Positions 17,633-32,847 of a DNA stretch of 52,675 nt are shown here, one piece after another. A program made the position numbers and the translations under genes. The stretch lies in contig JAKAMQ010000002.1 of assembly GCA_021812805.1 (NCBI GenBank), forward strand, positions 1-52,675, read 5' to 3'. The notes under the pieces are model-generated. The model was not told the DNA's origin, made no database searches, and saw only the letters and a list, made by a program, of their open reading frames with translations. This DNA is from Acidobacteriota bacterium (GTDB taxonomy: Bacteria > Acidobacteriota > Holophagae > Holophagales > Holophagaceae). How positions within the stretch are numbered: the stretch's first letter is position 1; every line of letters starts with the position of its first letter.

Positions 17633-17751
17633 AGACCCGGACGGGATGAAACAGGAAACAAGGCCATGCCCTTGCCTGCTCCCCTGCGGGTTGGCATTGC
17701 AGTTCCCGTTCCAGCTCCTACACTGTGAACCTCACCACCGAGAACCATTCG

Positions 17752-19514
17752 TGCCACCCCTCAGCCCGCCCCGTCCGACCCTGGCCCCGGCGCCGTCCGG
17801 CGCCTCGCCCCTGGGCCGGACCGCCCGGATGCTGCTGGTGGCGGTCTGGGCCGCCGTGGCCCTGGTTCACCTGCTTCTGGCCTCCAGCCAGCGGGTGCGC
17901 TTCCTGCCCCTGGGCTACCTGCTGCTGGAGCTGCTGGCTTCGGCCAGTCTGGCGTTCCGGGCCTCGCACTCCCAGGGCGCGGCACGCCGGGCCTGGGGCC
18001 TGCTCGCCCTTTCGGCGGGGCTGGAGGTGCCCAACCTGGCCCTCGAACTCCCGGGTCCGCATGGCCTCCTGGGCACCTGGACCCAGCCGGCGATCAACCT
18101 GCTCACCCTGGCCTCGGGCGTGCTGATCCTGGCGGGGGTGGTGGGCTTCCCCCGCAGGGCTGATCCGGACGGGCGGCTGCGGCGGGTGCTGGATGGGCTC
18201 ATCTTCGCGGCCTCCATCCTGTTCCTGCTCTGGCTGCTGGGGCTCAGGACCGCCCTCCAGTCCCCCGGCCATGACATCGCCGTGCGGGTGCTCGTGGACT
18301 ACTTGAATGTCGCCCTCCTGGGCGGCAGCCTGGTCTTCCTGCTGTCGGATCAGATGGGCTTCCTGCGGGGGCCGATCGGCTGGCTGAGTGCATCGGCCCT
18401 CGCCTGGCTGCTGGGGTTGGCCTGGTTCACCGTGGCCGGGTTCGCCCCCACCCAGGGACAGGGCGGCTGGCTGGCCGTGGTGGGCGCCATCCCCCTGTTC
18501 CAGGGGCTTGCCGCCTGGTCGCCCTGGGAACCCCTGGCGGCCGAGACCCAGGCCCCGCTCAACCCGCGCCTGGCACGGCTGGTGCCCTACGCGCCCGCGG
18601 TGGCTGCGGTCGCAGCCCTGGCCTACCTGCTCCCCCGCGCGCCTCTCGAGCTCATGCGGGGGGCCATCGGCATCTTCCTCCTGCTGGTGGTGCTGCTCAT
18701 GGTGCGCCAGTTCCAGGCCATCCAGGATCTCCAGGTGGCCCGGCGCACCCTGGAGGCCCGGGTCCACGCGCGGACGCGGGCCCTGGAACAGGCTCAGGAC
18801 ACCCTGCTGCGGACCGAGCGCATGAACACGCTGGCCTTGATGGGCGCGGGGCTGGCCCACGACCTGAACAACCTGCTGGCGGTCATGAAAGCGGCTTCGG
18901 AGTTGGCGGTGCTGCAGGCCCAGGAAGGCCGCCCGCCGGATCTGGAATCCCTGGGCCGGATCGCCGATACCGCTGAGCGGGCCGCCACCCTGACCCGCCA
19001 CCTCATGGGATTCGTGCGCCGGGAGGAGGAAGCCCCGGCGCCACTGGATCTCCGGGCGGCCCTGGACGAAGTGGAGAAGACCCTCCGCATGCTGGTCCCC
19101 CGCAGCGTGGTCCTGCAGATCTCTCTGCCACCGGAGATGGCACTGGTCGTCCGGAGTTCCCGTGCCCGCCTGGAGCAGATGCTCGTGAACCTCGTGGTCA
19201 ACGCCGTGGATGCCATGCCCGCGGGGGGGCGCCTGGACATCCAGGTCGGTCCCAGCGCTTCGGAGTCCGCGCGGGTGGCGATCGAAGTGGCCGATACGGG
19301 CTGCGGCATGGCGCCGGACGTGCTTGAGCGGATCTTCGACCCCTTCTTCACCACCAAGCCCCCCGGAAAGGGCACCGGCCTGGGTCTGCCTTCCCTCAAA
19401 GCCCTCGTGGAGGAGGCGGGCGGCCGGATGGAGGTGGAGAGCCAGGTGGGCGAGGGCAGCCGGTTCCGCATCCTGCTGCCGGAGTATCGTGAATCTCATT
19501 CAAGTCAATCGTGA
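17752..19514 (+). CDS. Membrane sensor histidine kinase
   Basis: Several TM helices; LRTERMNTLALMGAGLAHDLNNLLAVMKA (H-box), ARLEQMLVNLVVNAVDAMP (N-box), [27 protein letters not shown]. Exact start uncertain; ORF opens at 17619. Confidence 0.85.
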
Positions 19515-19568
19515 ATCGAATGAATTAGGTTGGCATCCGGAAGGGGAGTACAACGGTCTCCAGGAGGC

Positions 19569-21089
19569 ATGACCATGCAGGAGACCTTGAAGGCTCTTTC
19601 GATTTCCGATGTGAATCCCGGCGGTTTCGCGGGCGAGTGGCTGGGCGGCGGCAAGGTGCAGGTGGTGACGAGCCCCGTGAACGGCGAGAAGCTGGCGTCC
19701 GTCGCCAACGTCACGGCCGCCGAGTTCGATGGCATCCTGGCCCGCTGCCACGCGGCGGCCGCGTCCTGGAAGCAGGTGCCGGCCCCCAAGCGCGGCGAGG
19801 TGGTGCGCGCCCTGGGCGACGAGCTGCGCAAGCACAAGGAGGCCCTGGGCATGCTCGTGAGCCTGGAGATGGGCAAGGCCCTGCGCGAGGGTCTGGGCGA
19901 GGTCCAGGAGATGATTGACATCTGCGACTTCGCCGTGGGCCTCTCCCGGCAGCTCTACGGCCTGACCATGACCAGCGAGCGCGGCCAGCACCGCATCCAG
20001 GAGCAGTGGCATCCGCTGGGTGTGGTGGGCGTCATCACCGCCTTCAACTTCCCCGTGGCTGTGTGGAGCTGGAACACCGCCATCGCGCTGGTCTGCGGCG
20101 ACACCGTGCTGTGGAAGCCCTCCAGCAAGACGCCGCTGACGGCCATCGCCTGCACCAGGATCGCCGAGACCGTGCTGCGCCGCTTCGGCTTCGATCCCGC
20201 CATCTGCAGCCTGACCATCGGCAAGGGCAGCGAGATCGGCGATCTCATCAACACCGATCCCCGCGTGGCCCTGGTGTCCTACACCGGTTCCGTCCCCGGC
20301 GGCCGCCATGTCGGCAAGCTGGTGCAGGAGCGCTTCGGCCGCCAGATCCTGGAACTGGGCGGCAACAACGCCGTCATCGTGAGCGAGAAGGGTGATCTGG
20401 ACATCGCGTTGCGCACCGTCTATTTCGGCGCCATCGGCACCTCCGGCCAGCGCTGCACCTCCACCCGGCGCGTGCTGGTCCACGAGACGATCTACGAGGC
20501 CTTCAAGGCCCGGCTGCTGGACACCTACCGCAAGACCGCCATCGGCGATCCCCGCGAGGCGAAGAACCTCATGGGCCCCCTGGTGGACACCGGCGCCGTG
20601 GACACCCTGCTGGCCGCCATCGAGACCGTGAAGGCCCAGGGCGGCAAGCTGCTCATCGGCGGCGAGAAGCTGGCCCTGCCCGGCGGCTGCTACGTGACGC
20701 CCGCCATCGCGGAAGTATCCGGCAACCTGGACATCGTGAAGGAGGAGACCTTCGCGCCCCTGCTCTACCTCATGAAGTACCGCACCTTTGACGAGGCCAT
20801 CGCCCTCCAGAACGGCGTGCCCCAGGGCCTCTCCAGCGCCATCATCACCAACGACCTGCTGGAGAGCGAGCGGTTCCTGTCCGTCACCGGCAGCGACTGT
20901 GGCATGGCCAACGTGAACGCGGGCACCAGCGGCGCCGAGATCGGCGGGGCCTTCGGCGGCGAGAAGGAGACCGGCGGCGGCCGCGAGAGCGGCTCCGATG
21001 CCTGGAAGGCCTACATGCGCCGCCAGACCACCGTCATCAACTTCAGCGGCAAGGTGGAGCTGGCCCAGGGCATCACGCTGGATATTTGA
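19569..21089 (+). CDS. Aldehyde dehydrogenase family protein (aminoadipate-semialdehyde dehydrogenase-like)
   Basis: GVVGVITAFNFPVAVWSWNTAIALVCGDTVLWKPSSKTPLTAIA, ILELGGNNAVIV, GTSGQRCTSTRRVLVHE; GGAGG before ATG 19569. Confidence 0.9.
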   Translation: MTMQETLKALSISDVNPGGFAGEWLGGGKVQVVTSPVNGEKLASVANVTAAEFDGILARCHAAAASWKQVPAPKRGEVVRALGDELRKHKEALGMLVSLEMGKALREGLGEVQEMIDICDFAVGLSRQLYGLTMTSERGQHRIQEQWHPLGVVGVITAFNFPVAVWSWNTAIALVCGDTVLWKPSSKTPLTAIACTRIAETVLRRFGFDPAICSLTIGKGSEIGDLINTDPRVALVSYTGSVPGGRHVGKLVQERFGRQILELGGNNAVIVSEKGDLDIALRTVYFGAIGTSGQRCTSTRRVLVHETIYEAFKARLLDTYRKTAIGDPREAKNLMGPLVDTGAVDTLLAAIETVKAQGGKLLIGGEKLALPGGCYVTPAIAEVSGNLDIVKEETFAPLLYLMKYRTFDEAIALQNGVPQGLSSAIITNDLLESERFLSVTGSDCGMANVNAGTSGAEIGGAFGGEKETGGGRESGSDAWKAYMRRQTTVINFSGKVELAQGITLDI

Positions 21090-21109
21090 GTGCTTCTGGA
21101 AAACGAATG

Positions 21110-21179
21110 ACCACGAAGACAAGAAGACCACGAAGGAGAATGAACAGGGCTTGTTCGTGGTCTTCGCGGTCTTCGTGGT
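21110..21179. repeat. ORF-less hairpin of the CCACGAAGAC repeat family
   Basis: accacgaagacaagaagaccacgaa (21110-21134) pairs with ttcgtggtcttcgcggtcttcgtggt (21154-21179). Confidence 0.85.
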
Positions 21180-21217
21180 TTTAGCTTTTTCATCCGTCCA
21201 ACCATCGAGGTGAATCC

Positions 21218-22843
<1,626 letters not shown>

Positions 22844-22861
22844 ACCCCGTGGTTCTCCAGG

Positions 22862-22892
22862 AAGGGCGGCTCTGCGGGGCCGCCCTTTTTCT
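22862..22892 (+). terminator. Terminator after pruA
   Basis: AAGGGCGGC...GCCGCCCTTTTT. Confidence 0.8.
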
Positions 22893-22918
22893 GGCAGGCT
22901 GGGTGTGCGGAGGCTCCC

Positions 22919-23305
22919 ATGGCGATCCGGGTGGTGCGGCTGGGCAGTCCGCGGGTGGTGGGCGAGGGCCTGCGGCTGGGGACGGTGCGGCGACCGCCGC
23001 GGGGCGTGCCCAAGGCGGAGTTCGCCTCGCGGGATTTCTATGATGTGTGGATGCCGGAACTGGCGCCCAGCGAGGCCCTGGTGAAGGAGGCGCAGGCCGC
23101 GGAAACTGAGGCCCAGTGGCGCAGGTTCCTGCGGAAGTACCGGGCGGAGATGGCTCAGATCGAGCGGGCGCGGCTGCTGGATTTTCTGGCGGCCCTCTCG
23201 AAGCAGACGGACTTTTCCGTGGGCTGCTACTGCGCCGACGAGGCGAGGTGCCACCGCTCGGTGCTTCGGGCCCTTCTGGCGGAGCGGGGGGCGGATCTCG
23301 CCTAG
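22919..23305 (+). CDS. DUF488 family protein
   Basis: FYDVWMPELAPSEALV...RFLRKYRAEM...LAALSKQTDFSVGCYCADEARCHRSVLRALLAERG. Confidence 0.8.
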   Translation: MAIRVVRLGSPRVVGEGLRLGTVRRPPRGVPKAEFASRDFYDVWMPELAPSEALVKEAQAAETEAQWRRFLRKYRAEMAQIERARLLDFLAALSKQTDFSVGCYCADEARCHRSVLRALLAERGADLA

Positions 23306-23308
23306 GGC

Positions 23309-25681
23309 CTAATTCTGGCCGGCTTGCAGGGCCTGCGCGAACGCGGCCCGTAGCTCTTCGAGGCGAAAGGGCTTGGGCAGGATGGCGACGCCAGGATGGG
23401 CCTGGGCGAGGTTGATGGCGCCCTGATCGGCCCGACCCGTGGACAGCAGGATCGGCACATCGGGCAGCGCGGCCCGCAGCTTCGGCAGGGTCTGTGTTCC
23501 GCCCCACCCGGGCATGTTCATGTCCAGCAGCACGATCGCGGGATGGTGCCCCTGGGCGATCAGATCCATGGCCTCCTCGCCGGAGGCGGCAATCAGGGCT
23601 TTGTGGCCGAGGACTTCGATCTGGGAGGCCACCGCCGCCTGGACCAGCTCATCGTCATCCACCAGGAGCACCTGATGGCCGATGGCGGTGCGGGGGCTGG
23701 CGGAGGCCTCCGGGGGCGGGGCGCTGAGGGATCCGGACACGGTCGGGAAGCGGATCCTCAGGGTGGTGCCTTCCCCGGGCCGGCTGAGGATCTCCAGGCT
23801 GCCCCGGTGGGCCTTCACCGTGCTGTAGGCCTGGGAGAGGCCGAGTCCCGTCCCCTTGCCGTGGGGTTTGGTGGTGAAGAACGGGTCCAGCGCGTGCTCC
23901 AGTACCTCCCGGGGCATGCCGGTTCCGGTGTCGGCCACGGTCAGGAGCGTTTCCTGCGGCGACAGGGCGCGGGTGGCCAGGGTCAGCCGGCCCCCCTCGG
24001 GCATGGCGTCCTTGGCGTTCACGCAGAGGTTCATGAGCATGAGGCCCAGGGCGTCCGGGTCGCCCTGGATCAAGCCGGCTCCGGGATCCAGTTCCAGGTG
24101 GACCTGGATGTTCGCGGGGAGCGTGCGTTCCAGCAGGCGCACCTCCTCCTGGATGAGCTCGCCCAGGCACAGGGCGCGCGGCCCGGCCATGTCCTTGCGG
24201 GCGAAATCGAGCAGTCCCTTCACCATGTTCCGGCCCCGCAGACAGGCGTGGGTGATGGTCTGGAAGGTGCGGTGGAGGGGCGTGCCCTCGGGCTGGAGGG
24301 TGAGCTGCAGGCTGGACAGGCCGAGGATGGCGCCCAGCACGTTGTTCATGTCATGGGCGACGCCGCTGGCCAGATGGCCCAGGCTCTCCATCTTGTGGGC
24401 CAGCCGCAGGGCTTCCTGGAGCTTCAGCTCCTCGGTGATGTCCCGGAAGACGCCCAGGCTGCCGATGATCTGCCCCTGGGCATCCCGCTGGGGGGTCACC
24501 GTGATCTGCAGCATGCGCGGGGCGCCATCCGCACGGCGGATCTCGAGCTGGTAGGTGTCGGATTCCCCCTGCCTGCGGCGATCCGTGTAGTTCCGCACGC
24601 TCTGCCAGGGGGCCTCGTCCAGGAATTCGCGGAGGTTCCGCCCGACGAGGCCGCCCGGCCCGACGCCGAAGATCCGCTCCGCTTCGGGATTCGCCACCTG
24701 GAAGGTCTCGTCCAGACCGGTCAGGGAGATGCCTTCGCCCAGGATCTCCACCAGCTCCCGGTGGCGGGCCTCGCTGGCCCGCAGGGCGTTCTCGGCGGCC
24801 ACCCGGTCCGTGAGATCCCGGATGAAGCCGAGGAGCAGTTCGCGACCGGGCACGTAGGTGGTGGACACTTCCACCGGATAGACGCTGCCGTCCTTCCGGC
24901 GGTGGCGGGCGGAGAAGCGGGAGGATCCTTCGCGGATGATCTGCCGGGTGCGCTCGGAGGTCTCGGGCGGGGTCTCGTCGGCGTCGAGTTCGGACATGTG
25001 CCTGCCCTGGATGTCTTCCAGGGTGTAGCCGGACATCCGCAGGTAGGCCGCGTTGGCCGAACGGATCCGGTCGTCCGGGCCCACGATGAGGATGCCGTCC
25101 AGGTTGGTCTGCCACAGGGCCTCGTATTCCTCCGCCTGGGCCTGCACCGTGGCTTCCTGGGCCTGGAACTGGAACGTGCTGCGCTGGATGAGGGCGAAGA
25201 CCGGGGACAGCAGGCCCAGCAGGCGCAGCACATCATCGCTGCGCTGGAGATCCAGGTGCTCCAGCGTCGCCAGGCTGCCGACCCGGTGCTCCCCGGCCCG
25301 GAGGGGCGTCAGGCTCAGGCTCTCCAGCCCCAACATCGCCAGCAGCTCCGCGTCCCCGGGATCGGCTTTCGTCCGGGTGAAGACCTGGGCCCCGGACTGG
25401 TCCGGGTGGCGGGCCACCAGGCGCAGGAGGGGGTCGAGCCGCAGGGTGCTCCTCGCCCGCTCGGGTTCCAGGGCCACGATCCGGGCGGTGCCATCCAGGG
25501 GGTCGGGGCCATGCTGGAGGAGCAGCACCGCCCGGGCGCCCATCAGCTCCCGGAGCTGCCGCACGACGAAGCGTCCCATCTCCCCGGGGTTTTCCGAGTA
25601 GGTGAGGATCTGGTCGAGGAAGTCGAGGACCATGAACTGGATGGCGGCGCCATCCAGCGGGTGGGGCTCATTCGGCGTCAT
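23309..25681 (-). CDS. PAS-domain hybrid histidine kinase with C-terminal receiver domain
   Basis: PAS/PAC repeats, [64 protein letters not shown], then REC ([14 protein letters not shown]...[12 protein letters not shown]). Start 25681 from start Met [10 protein letters not shown]. Confidence 0.9.
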   Translation of the reverse strand: MTPNEPHPLDGAAIQFMVLDFLDQILTYSENPGEMGRFVVRQLRELMGARAVLLLQHGPDPLDGTARIVALEPERARSTLRLDPLLRLVARHPDQSGAQVFTRTKADPGDAELLAMLGLESLSLTPLRAGEHRVGSLATLEHLDLQRSDDVLRLLGLLSPVFALIQRSTFQFQAQEATVQAQAEEYEALWQTNLDGILIVGPDDRIRSANAAYLRMSGYTLEDIQGRHMSELDADETPPETSERTRQIIREGSSRFSARHRRKDGSVYPVEVSTTYVPGRELLLGFIRDLTDRVAAENALRASEARHRELVEILGEGISLTGLDETFQVANPEAERIFGVGPGGLVGRNLREFLDEAPWQSVRNYTDRRRQGESDTYQLEIRRADGAPRMLQITVTPQRDAQGQIIGSLGVFRDITEELKLQEALRLAHKMESLGHLASGVAHDMNNVLGAILGLSSLQLTLQPEGTPLHRTFQTITHACLRGRNMVKGLLDFARKDMAGPRALCLGELIQEEVRLLERTLPANIQVHLELDPGAGLIQGDPDALGLMLMNLCVNAKDAMPEGGRLTLATRALSPQETLLTVADTGTGMPREVLEHALDPFFTTKPHGKGTGLGLSQAYSTVKAHRGSLEILSRPGEGTTLRIRFPTVSGSLSAPPPEASASPRTAIGHQVLLVDDDELVQAAVASQIEVLGHKALIAASGEEAMDLIAQGHHPAIVLLDMNMPGWGGTQTLPKLRAALPDVPILLSTGRADQGAINLAQAHPGVAILPKPFRLEELRAAFAQALQAGQN

Positions 25682-26279
25682 GGGCCCTCGCAGCGTGGGC
25701 GGCCTGCTCGAGGCTGGCCAGGAGCGGATCCAGGGACACGGGCCGCACCTCCACCGGCAGGCCAAGGAAGGCGCTGGCTTCCGCCAGTTCCGCCTCGGGC
25801 ACGGGCAGGATCCCCGTGTCGAGGTAGACCAGCCGTGTGTGCATCTCGCGCATGAACTCCCGCGCACAGGGGCCCAGCAGGCCGAGCTGGTTCACGAAGA
25901 TCTGCTTCCAGCCGAGGGCCCATTCGGGCATGAGGAAGAAGGCGCCCTCCCGGCGGAGCGTCCGGTAGGTGTCAGAGCCCAGGATGATCTCGCAGCAGTT
26001 GATGCCTTCGGATCGGGCCAGGCCCGGGCCTTCCGCAAGTTCCTCCATGTGCCCGCAGCAGTCCCCGTAGGCGAACACGACTGTGGCCCCAGCCCCTTCC
26101 GGGCGGGCCTCGGCCAGGGCCGTCTGGAGGCGGGTCTCCAGGCGCTCCGGCACCATGTGGAGCATGGAAGGGAGGTAGTCCACCGGCAGGTCGAGCCGTC
26201 CAGCAGCGCGCAGCGCCTCGATCTCCTTCTTGAAGATCGAGCAGGCGATGCAGCGAATGGGGCGGGTGCTGGCGGTCAT
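25668..26279 (-). CDS. DUF1638 family protein
   Basis: IRCIACSIFKKEIEAL...LPSMLHMVPERLETRLQTAL...VVFAYGDCCGHMEEL...GINCCEIILGSDTYRTL; 4-nt overlap with upstream gene. Confidence 0.75.
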   Translation of the reverse strand: MTASTRPIRCIACSIFKKEIEALRAAGRLDLPVDYLPSMLHMVPERLETRLQTALAEARPEGAGATVVFAYGDCCGHMEELAEGPGLARSEGINCCEIILGSDTYRTLRREGAFFLMPEWALGWKQIFVNQLGLLGPCAREFMREMHTRLVYLDTGILPVPEAELAEASAFLGLPVEVRPVSLDPLLASLEQAAHAARAHDAE

Positions 26280-27301
26280 ATCGGTACGCGTCCCGCCCGG
26301 CAGACGGCCTCGGTGATGGCCTGGAGGCACTCCGGCGGCGTGTCCAGCGGGATGTCCGCGTCCGAGGTGGCCAGGATGAACTGGTGGTCGGCACCCCGCT
26401 GGGCCAGTACGTGGTCGCACCGCTCGCCCACCGCTTCGGGCGTGAGATCGCCCAGGCCGGGGCCATCCAGGTTGCCCAGCAACAGGGGGCCCGCGCCCAG
26501 GATCTCCCGCGCCTGAGCGGGATCCTCGCCGGGGGCGAGCACATAGCCGGCGGTGTTCGGCAGGGCGAGGAAGCCCGTCAGGTGCGGCAGCAGCGGGCAG
26601 CCGCCGTGGTGGAGGATCACGGGGCCCGGCAGGTCCGCCAGGGCCCGCTCCAGGCCGGGCCGGCCGAACTCCCGGGCGATGGCTTCCGGCACCATGAACG
26701 GGCTGGCGAGGTTGGCGGTGATGGCCAGGGCCGTGGCGCCGTCCGCCAGCAGGGCGCGGCCCAGGGCCACGAAGAACGGCGTGAGGCGGTCCAGGAGGGC
26801 CCGGGCCGCGTCCGGCTGGAAGAGCAGGGCATCCAGCCAGGCTTCCAGGCCGATGATGACGGGCGGCAGGTCCAGGGGGCTGGCCAGCAGGCCGATGATG
26901 GGCACCGTTCCCGCGTAGGTCCGCGCCAGGATGCGCACGCTCTCCCGCAGGTAGAGCAGCTGGGGATGGCTGTCCACATCCGGCAGGGGCAGGGCCAGGG
27001 CCGCCTCGGCGGAAGGGGCGGCGAAGGCGGCCACGTTGGGTGGGTTGCGCCGGGGCTCGCTCATCCGGCTCCCGAAGGCCGCGCCCACGCCCGCCAGCAT
27101 GAACGGGCTGATCAGCAGGTCGGGGCTGAAGGTCTCGCGGATGGCCATCTGGCCCTCCGCGAAGCGGCGGGGATCGCGGTAGTGCTCCGCCAGGGGGGCG
27201 CCTGTGAGGCGGGCCCCGTAGAGGCCCGCGTTGAGGAGGAAGGCCGGCCGGTCGGCAGGCTGGCCCTGGAGGGCGGCCAGCACCCGCTCAAGGCTGTTCA
27301 T
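26276..27301 (-). CDS. Uroporphyrinogen decarboxylase (URO-D) superfamily, methylcobamide methyltransferase-like
   Basis: MNSLERVLAALQGQPADRPAFLLNAGLYGARLTG, GPVILHHGGCPLLPHL, GNLDGPGLGDLTPEAVGERCDHVL; adjacent to a corrinoid protein gene. Confidence 0.8.
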   Translation of the reverse strand: MNSLERVLAALQGQPADRPAFLLNAGLYGARLTGAPLAEHYRDPRRFAEGQMAIRETFSPDLLISPFMLAGVGAAFGSRMSEPRRNPPNVAAFAAPSAEAALALPLPDVDSHPQLLYLRESVRILARTYAGTVPIIGLLASPLDLPPVIIGLEAWLDALLFQPDAARALLDRLTPFFVALGRALLADGATALAITANLASPFMVPEAIAREFGRPGLERALADLPGPVILHHGGCPLLPHLTGFLALPNTAGYVLAPGEDPAQAREILGAGPLLLGNLDGPGLGDLTPEAVGERCDHVLAQRGADHQFILATSDADIPLDTPPECLQAITEAVCRAGRVPI

Positions 27302-27987
27302 GGCGCGCCCTCCCCCCTCTGGGCCGTGGCGCACTGCCAGAGCCGCTCGAACAGGGCCGGGGCCTCGACGGCGCTGGGGGCGGTGCCATCGCCGCCGAAG
27401 GTCGCCACCAGCTCCGGCCGGAGCTTGAACACTGCGCCGCCCAGGGCCAGCTGGATCCGGCCCGCCTGGCCGCGCCGCTCCAGTTCCTCGCGGAGCTTCG
27501 CGGCGTTCTTCGCGGTGGTGTACATCATCGCCGAGGCCCCGATCACCCGGGCGCCCTGCGCCTCCGCTGCGTCCAGGAACTGGGCCGGGCTGACATCCAC
27601 CCCGAGGTCATGCACCTCCCAGCCATCCGCCCGCAGGAAGGCGCCCACCATCTTGCGCCCCAGGGGATGAAAATCATCCTCCACGTTCCCCAGCACCACC
27701 GGCCCCTTGAGGGTTGCCTGGGCCTCCCCGCGGGCGCCGGCCTCTTCGAGCAGCCGGGCCAGCACATCCTCGGCCACCTTGGCCGCCACGTAGCCCGTGG
27801 CCAGGGAGAAGCCGAGCTCCCGGTGCGCCCACAGCCGGCCGAAGGTCTCCAGCGTGGGCGAAAGCAGGTCCGACACCACCTGCTGGTACGAGTGGCCTGC
27901 GGCCCAGTCCTGGATGATGGCGTTGGCGCCTGCCCGATCCGCCTGCTGGATGGCGTCGAGGAGTTCCTGGCGATGGTCGCGGTTCAT
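27298..27987 (-). CDS. Corrinoid (B12-binding) methyltransferase subunit
   Basis: Helical cap plus GNVEDDFHPLGRKMVGAFLRADGWEVHDLGVDVSPAQFLDAA (DxHxxG), IGASAMMYTT, LALGGAVF, the B12-binding domain signature. Confidence 0.88.
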   Translation of the reverse strand: MNRDHRQELLDAIQQADRAGANAIIQDWAAGHSYQQVVSDLLSPTLETFGRLWAHRELGFSLATGYVAAKVAEDVLARLLEEAGARGEAQATLKGPVVLGNVEDDFHPLGRKMVGAFLRADGWEVHDLGVDVSPAQFLDAAEAQGARVIGASAMMYTTAKNAAKLREELERRGQAGRIQLALGGAVFKLRPELVATFGGDGTAPSAVEAPALFERLWQCATAQRGEGAP

Positions 27988-28251
27988 GGAACCTCGCGGG
28001 TGTGCAGGAGGCCCAGGCAAACATAAGCCAGACCTCCGGGCGGCGATGGGGCATGTCGTAAAAAATCCATCGGCAGCGCGGGGGCCTGACTTGATTTATC
28101 GCGCCTCAGGCGCCGGTGGAAGTGCTGCCGGTGCGGGCGAGGTTCGCCCAAGGGCGGGCCACGGCCAAGTGTCTGCACGCGCCTGCCGATGTGAACGCGG
28201 AGCCCCGCTTCGGGTTGATGGCCCGGGCGCCAGGTGGGCATGATCGTGTCC

Positions 28252-29163
28252 ATGAGCCTGATGTGTGACGCGACCGACGCCCTCCAGCCCCTCCTGAAGA
28301 CCGGGACCCATCGCTTCGATCACCTCCTCGCCTGGATGGACCGCACGGGCTGGGCGCGCCTGGAGCACCTGGCCATGGTGGCGGGCGCCTGCCTGGCCAT
28401 CCTGTGGAGCGTGAAGCTCCTGTCCCACGCGGTCCGCAAGGCGGTGGACGATGGCGACGACAGCACCACCTCGGACGCGGAGCGCCGGGCGGAGACGCTG
28501 GGTTCGGTACTCAACAACACCGCCCGCATCCTGGCGGTGGTGTTCTTCCTGCTGATGACGCTCCAGGAGTTCGGCGTGAACATCGGTCCCCTGGTGGCCG
28601 GGGCCGGCATCGCGGGCGTGGCCCTGGGCTTCGGCGCCCAGAGCCTCGTGAAGGATGTGATCAGCGGGTTCTTCCTGCTCATGGAGAACCAGTTCGGCGT
28701 GGGCGACATCATCAGCGTGGATGAGAAGCATACGGGCACGGTGGAGCGCATGACCCTGCGCGTGACCCAGATCCGCGATGCGGAAGGCAGGGCGCACTTC
28801 ATCCCCAATGGCTCCGTGGTGCGGGTGGTGGTGCTCTCCAAGGAGTTCGCCCGGGCCCAGGTGGATGTGGGCGTGGGCTATGACACGGATTTCGACGCGG
28901 CCATCGAGCTGCTGCAACGAATTGGACAAAAACTGTCCGAAGAATGGCCGGATCGCGTGCTGGAGCCCACCCAGGTGCTGGGCGTGGAGGCCCTGGGTGA
29001 CAGCGCCGTGACCCTGCGCACCCTCACCAAGACGGCGCCGGCGAAGCAGTGGGAAGTGGCGCGGGAACTGCGGAAGCGCATCCTGCTGTCCTTTCGGGAG
29101 GCGGGCATCGAGATTCCCTATCCGCAGCAGGTGGTGCGCCTCCGGCGGGATCCGGAGGGCTGA
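28252..29163 (+). CDS. Mechanosensitive ion channel, MscS family
   Basis: FGVNIGPLVAGAGIAGVALGFGAQSLVKDVISGFFLLMENQFGVGDIISV, HFIPNGSV. ORF also has an upstream start at 28234. Confidence 0.93.
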   Translation: MSLMCDATDALQPLLKTGTHRFDHLLAWMDRTGWARLEHLAMVAGACLAILWSVKLLSHAVRKAVDDGDDSTTSDAERRAETLGSVLNNTARILAVVFFLLMTLQEFGVNIGPLVAGAGIAGVALGFGAQSLVKDVISGFFLLMENQFGVGDIISVDEKHTGTVERMTLRVTQIRDAEGRAHFIPNGSVVRVVVLSKEFARAQVDVGVGYDTDFDAAIELLQRIGQKLSEEWPDRVLEPTQVLGVEALGDSAVTLRTLTKTAPAKQWEVARELRKRILLSFREAGIEIPYPQQVVRLRRDPEG

Positions 29164-29216
29164 TATGAACGAGGGGGGACCGCCTGCTCGCCTTCGGCTC
29201 GCGATGTCCCCCCTCG
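29164..29216 (+). repeat. Double-hairpin intergenic repeat, copy 2 (second hairpin diverged)
   Basis: CGAGGGGGGAC (29170-29180)/GTCCCCCCTCG (29206-29216), 25-nt loop differing from copy 1 at one base. Confidence 0.9.
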
Positions 29217-29270
29217 TGCACCTCCACATCTGACAGAGATGCGCGAGGTTCCTCTCTGCACCGCGTCTGT

Positions 29271-32777
<3,507 letters not shown>

Positions 32778-32847
32778 TGATCACCGATCGGCACGGATTC
32801 CGGGAACCTGAATCCGAAGGGTTCCGCCGGGACACCCCTCGTGGGGG

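Noticed and set aside
23396-25855. 819-aa plus-strand ORF opposite the PAS hybrid kinase
   Set aside because: Antisense artefact; the kinase reading frame is clearly coding.
28021-28230. Possible cobalamin riboswitch upstream of the corrinoid-protein operon
   Set aside because: I could not identify a convincing B12 box or consensus core; a covariance search would be needed.
28096-28251. Possible short CDS upstream of mscS (…PVEVLPVRARFAQGRATAKCLHAP…)
   Set aside because: No supported start codon or RBS and no recognisable family; coding potential not demonstrable without tools.
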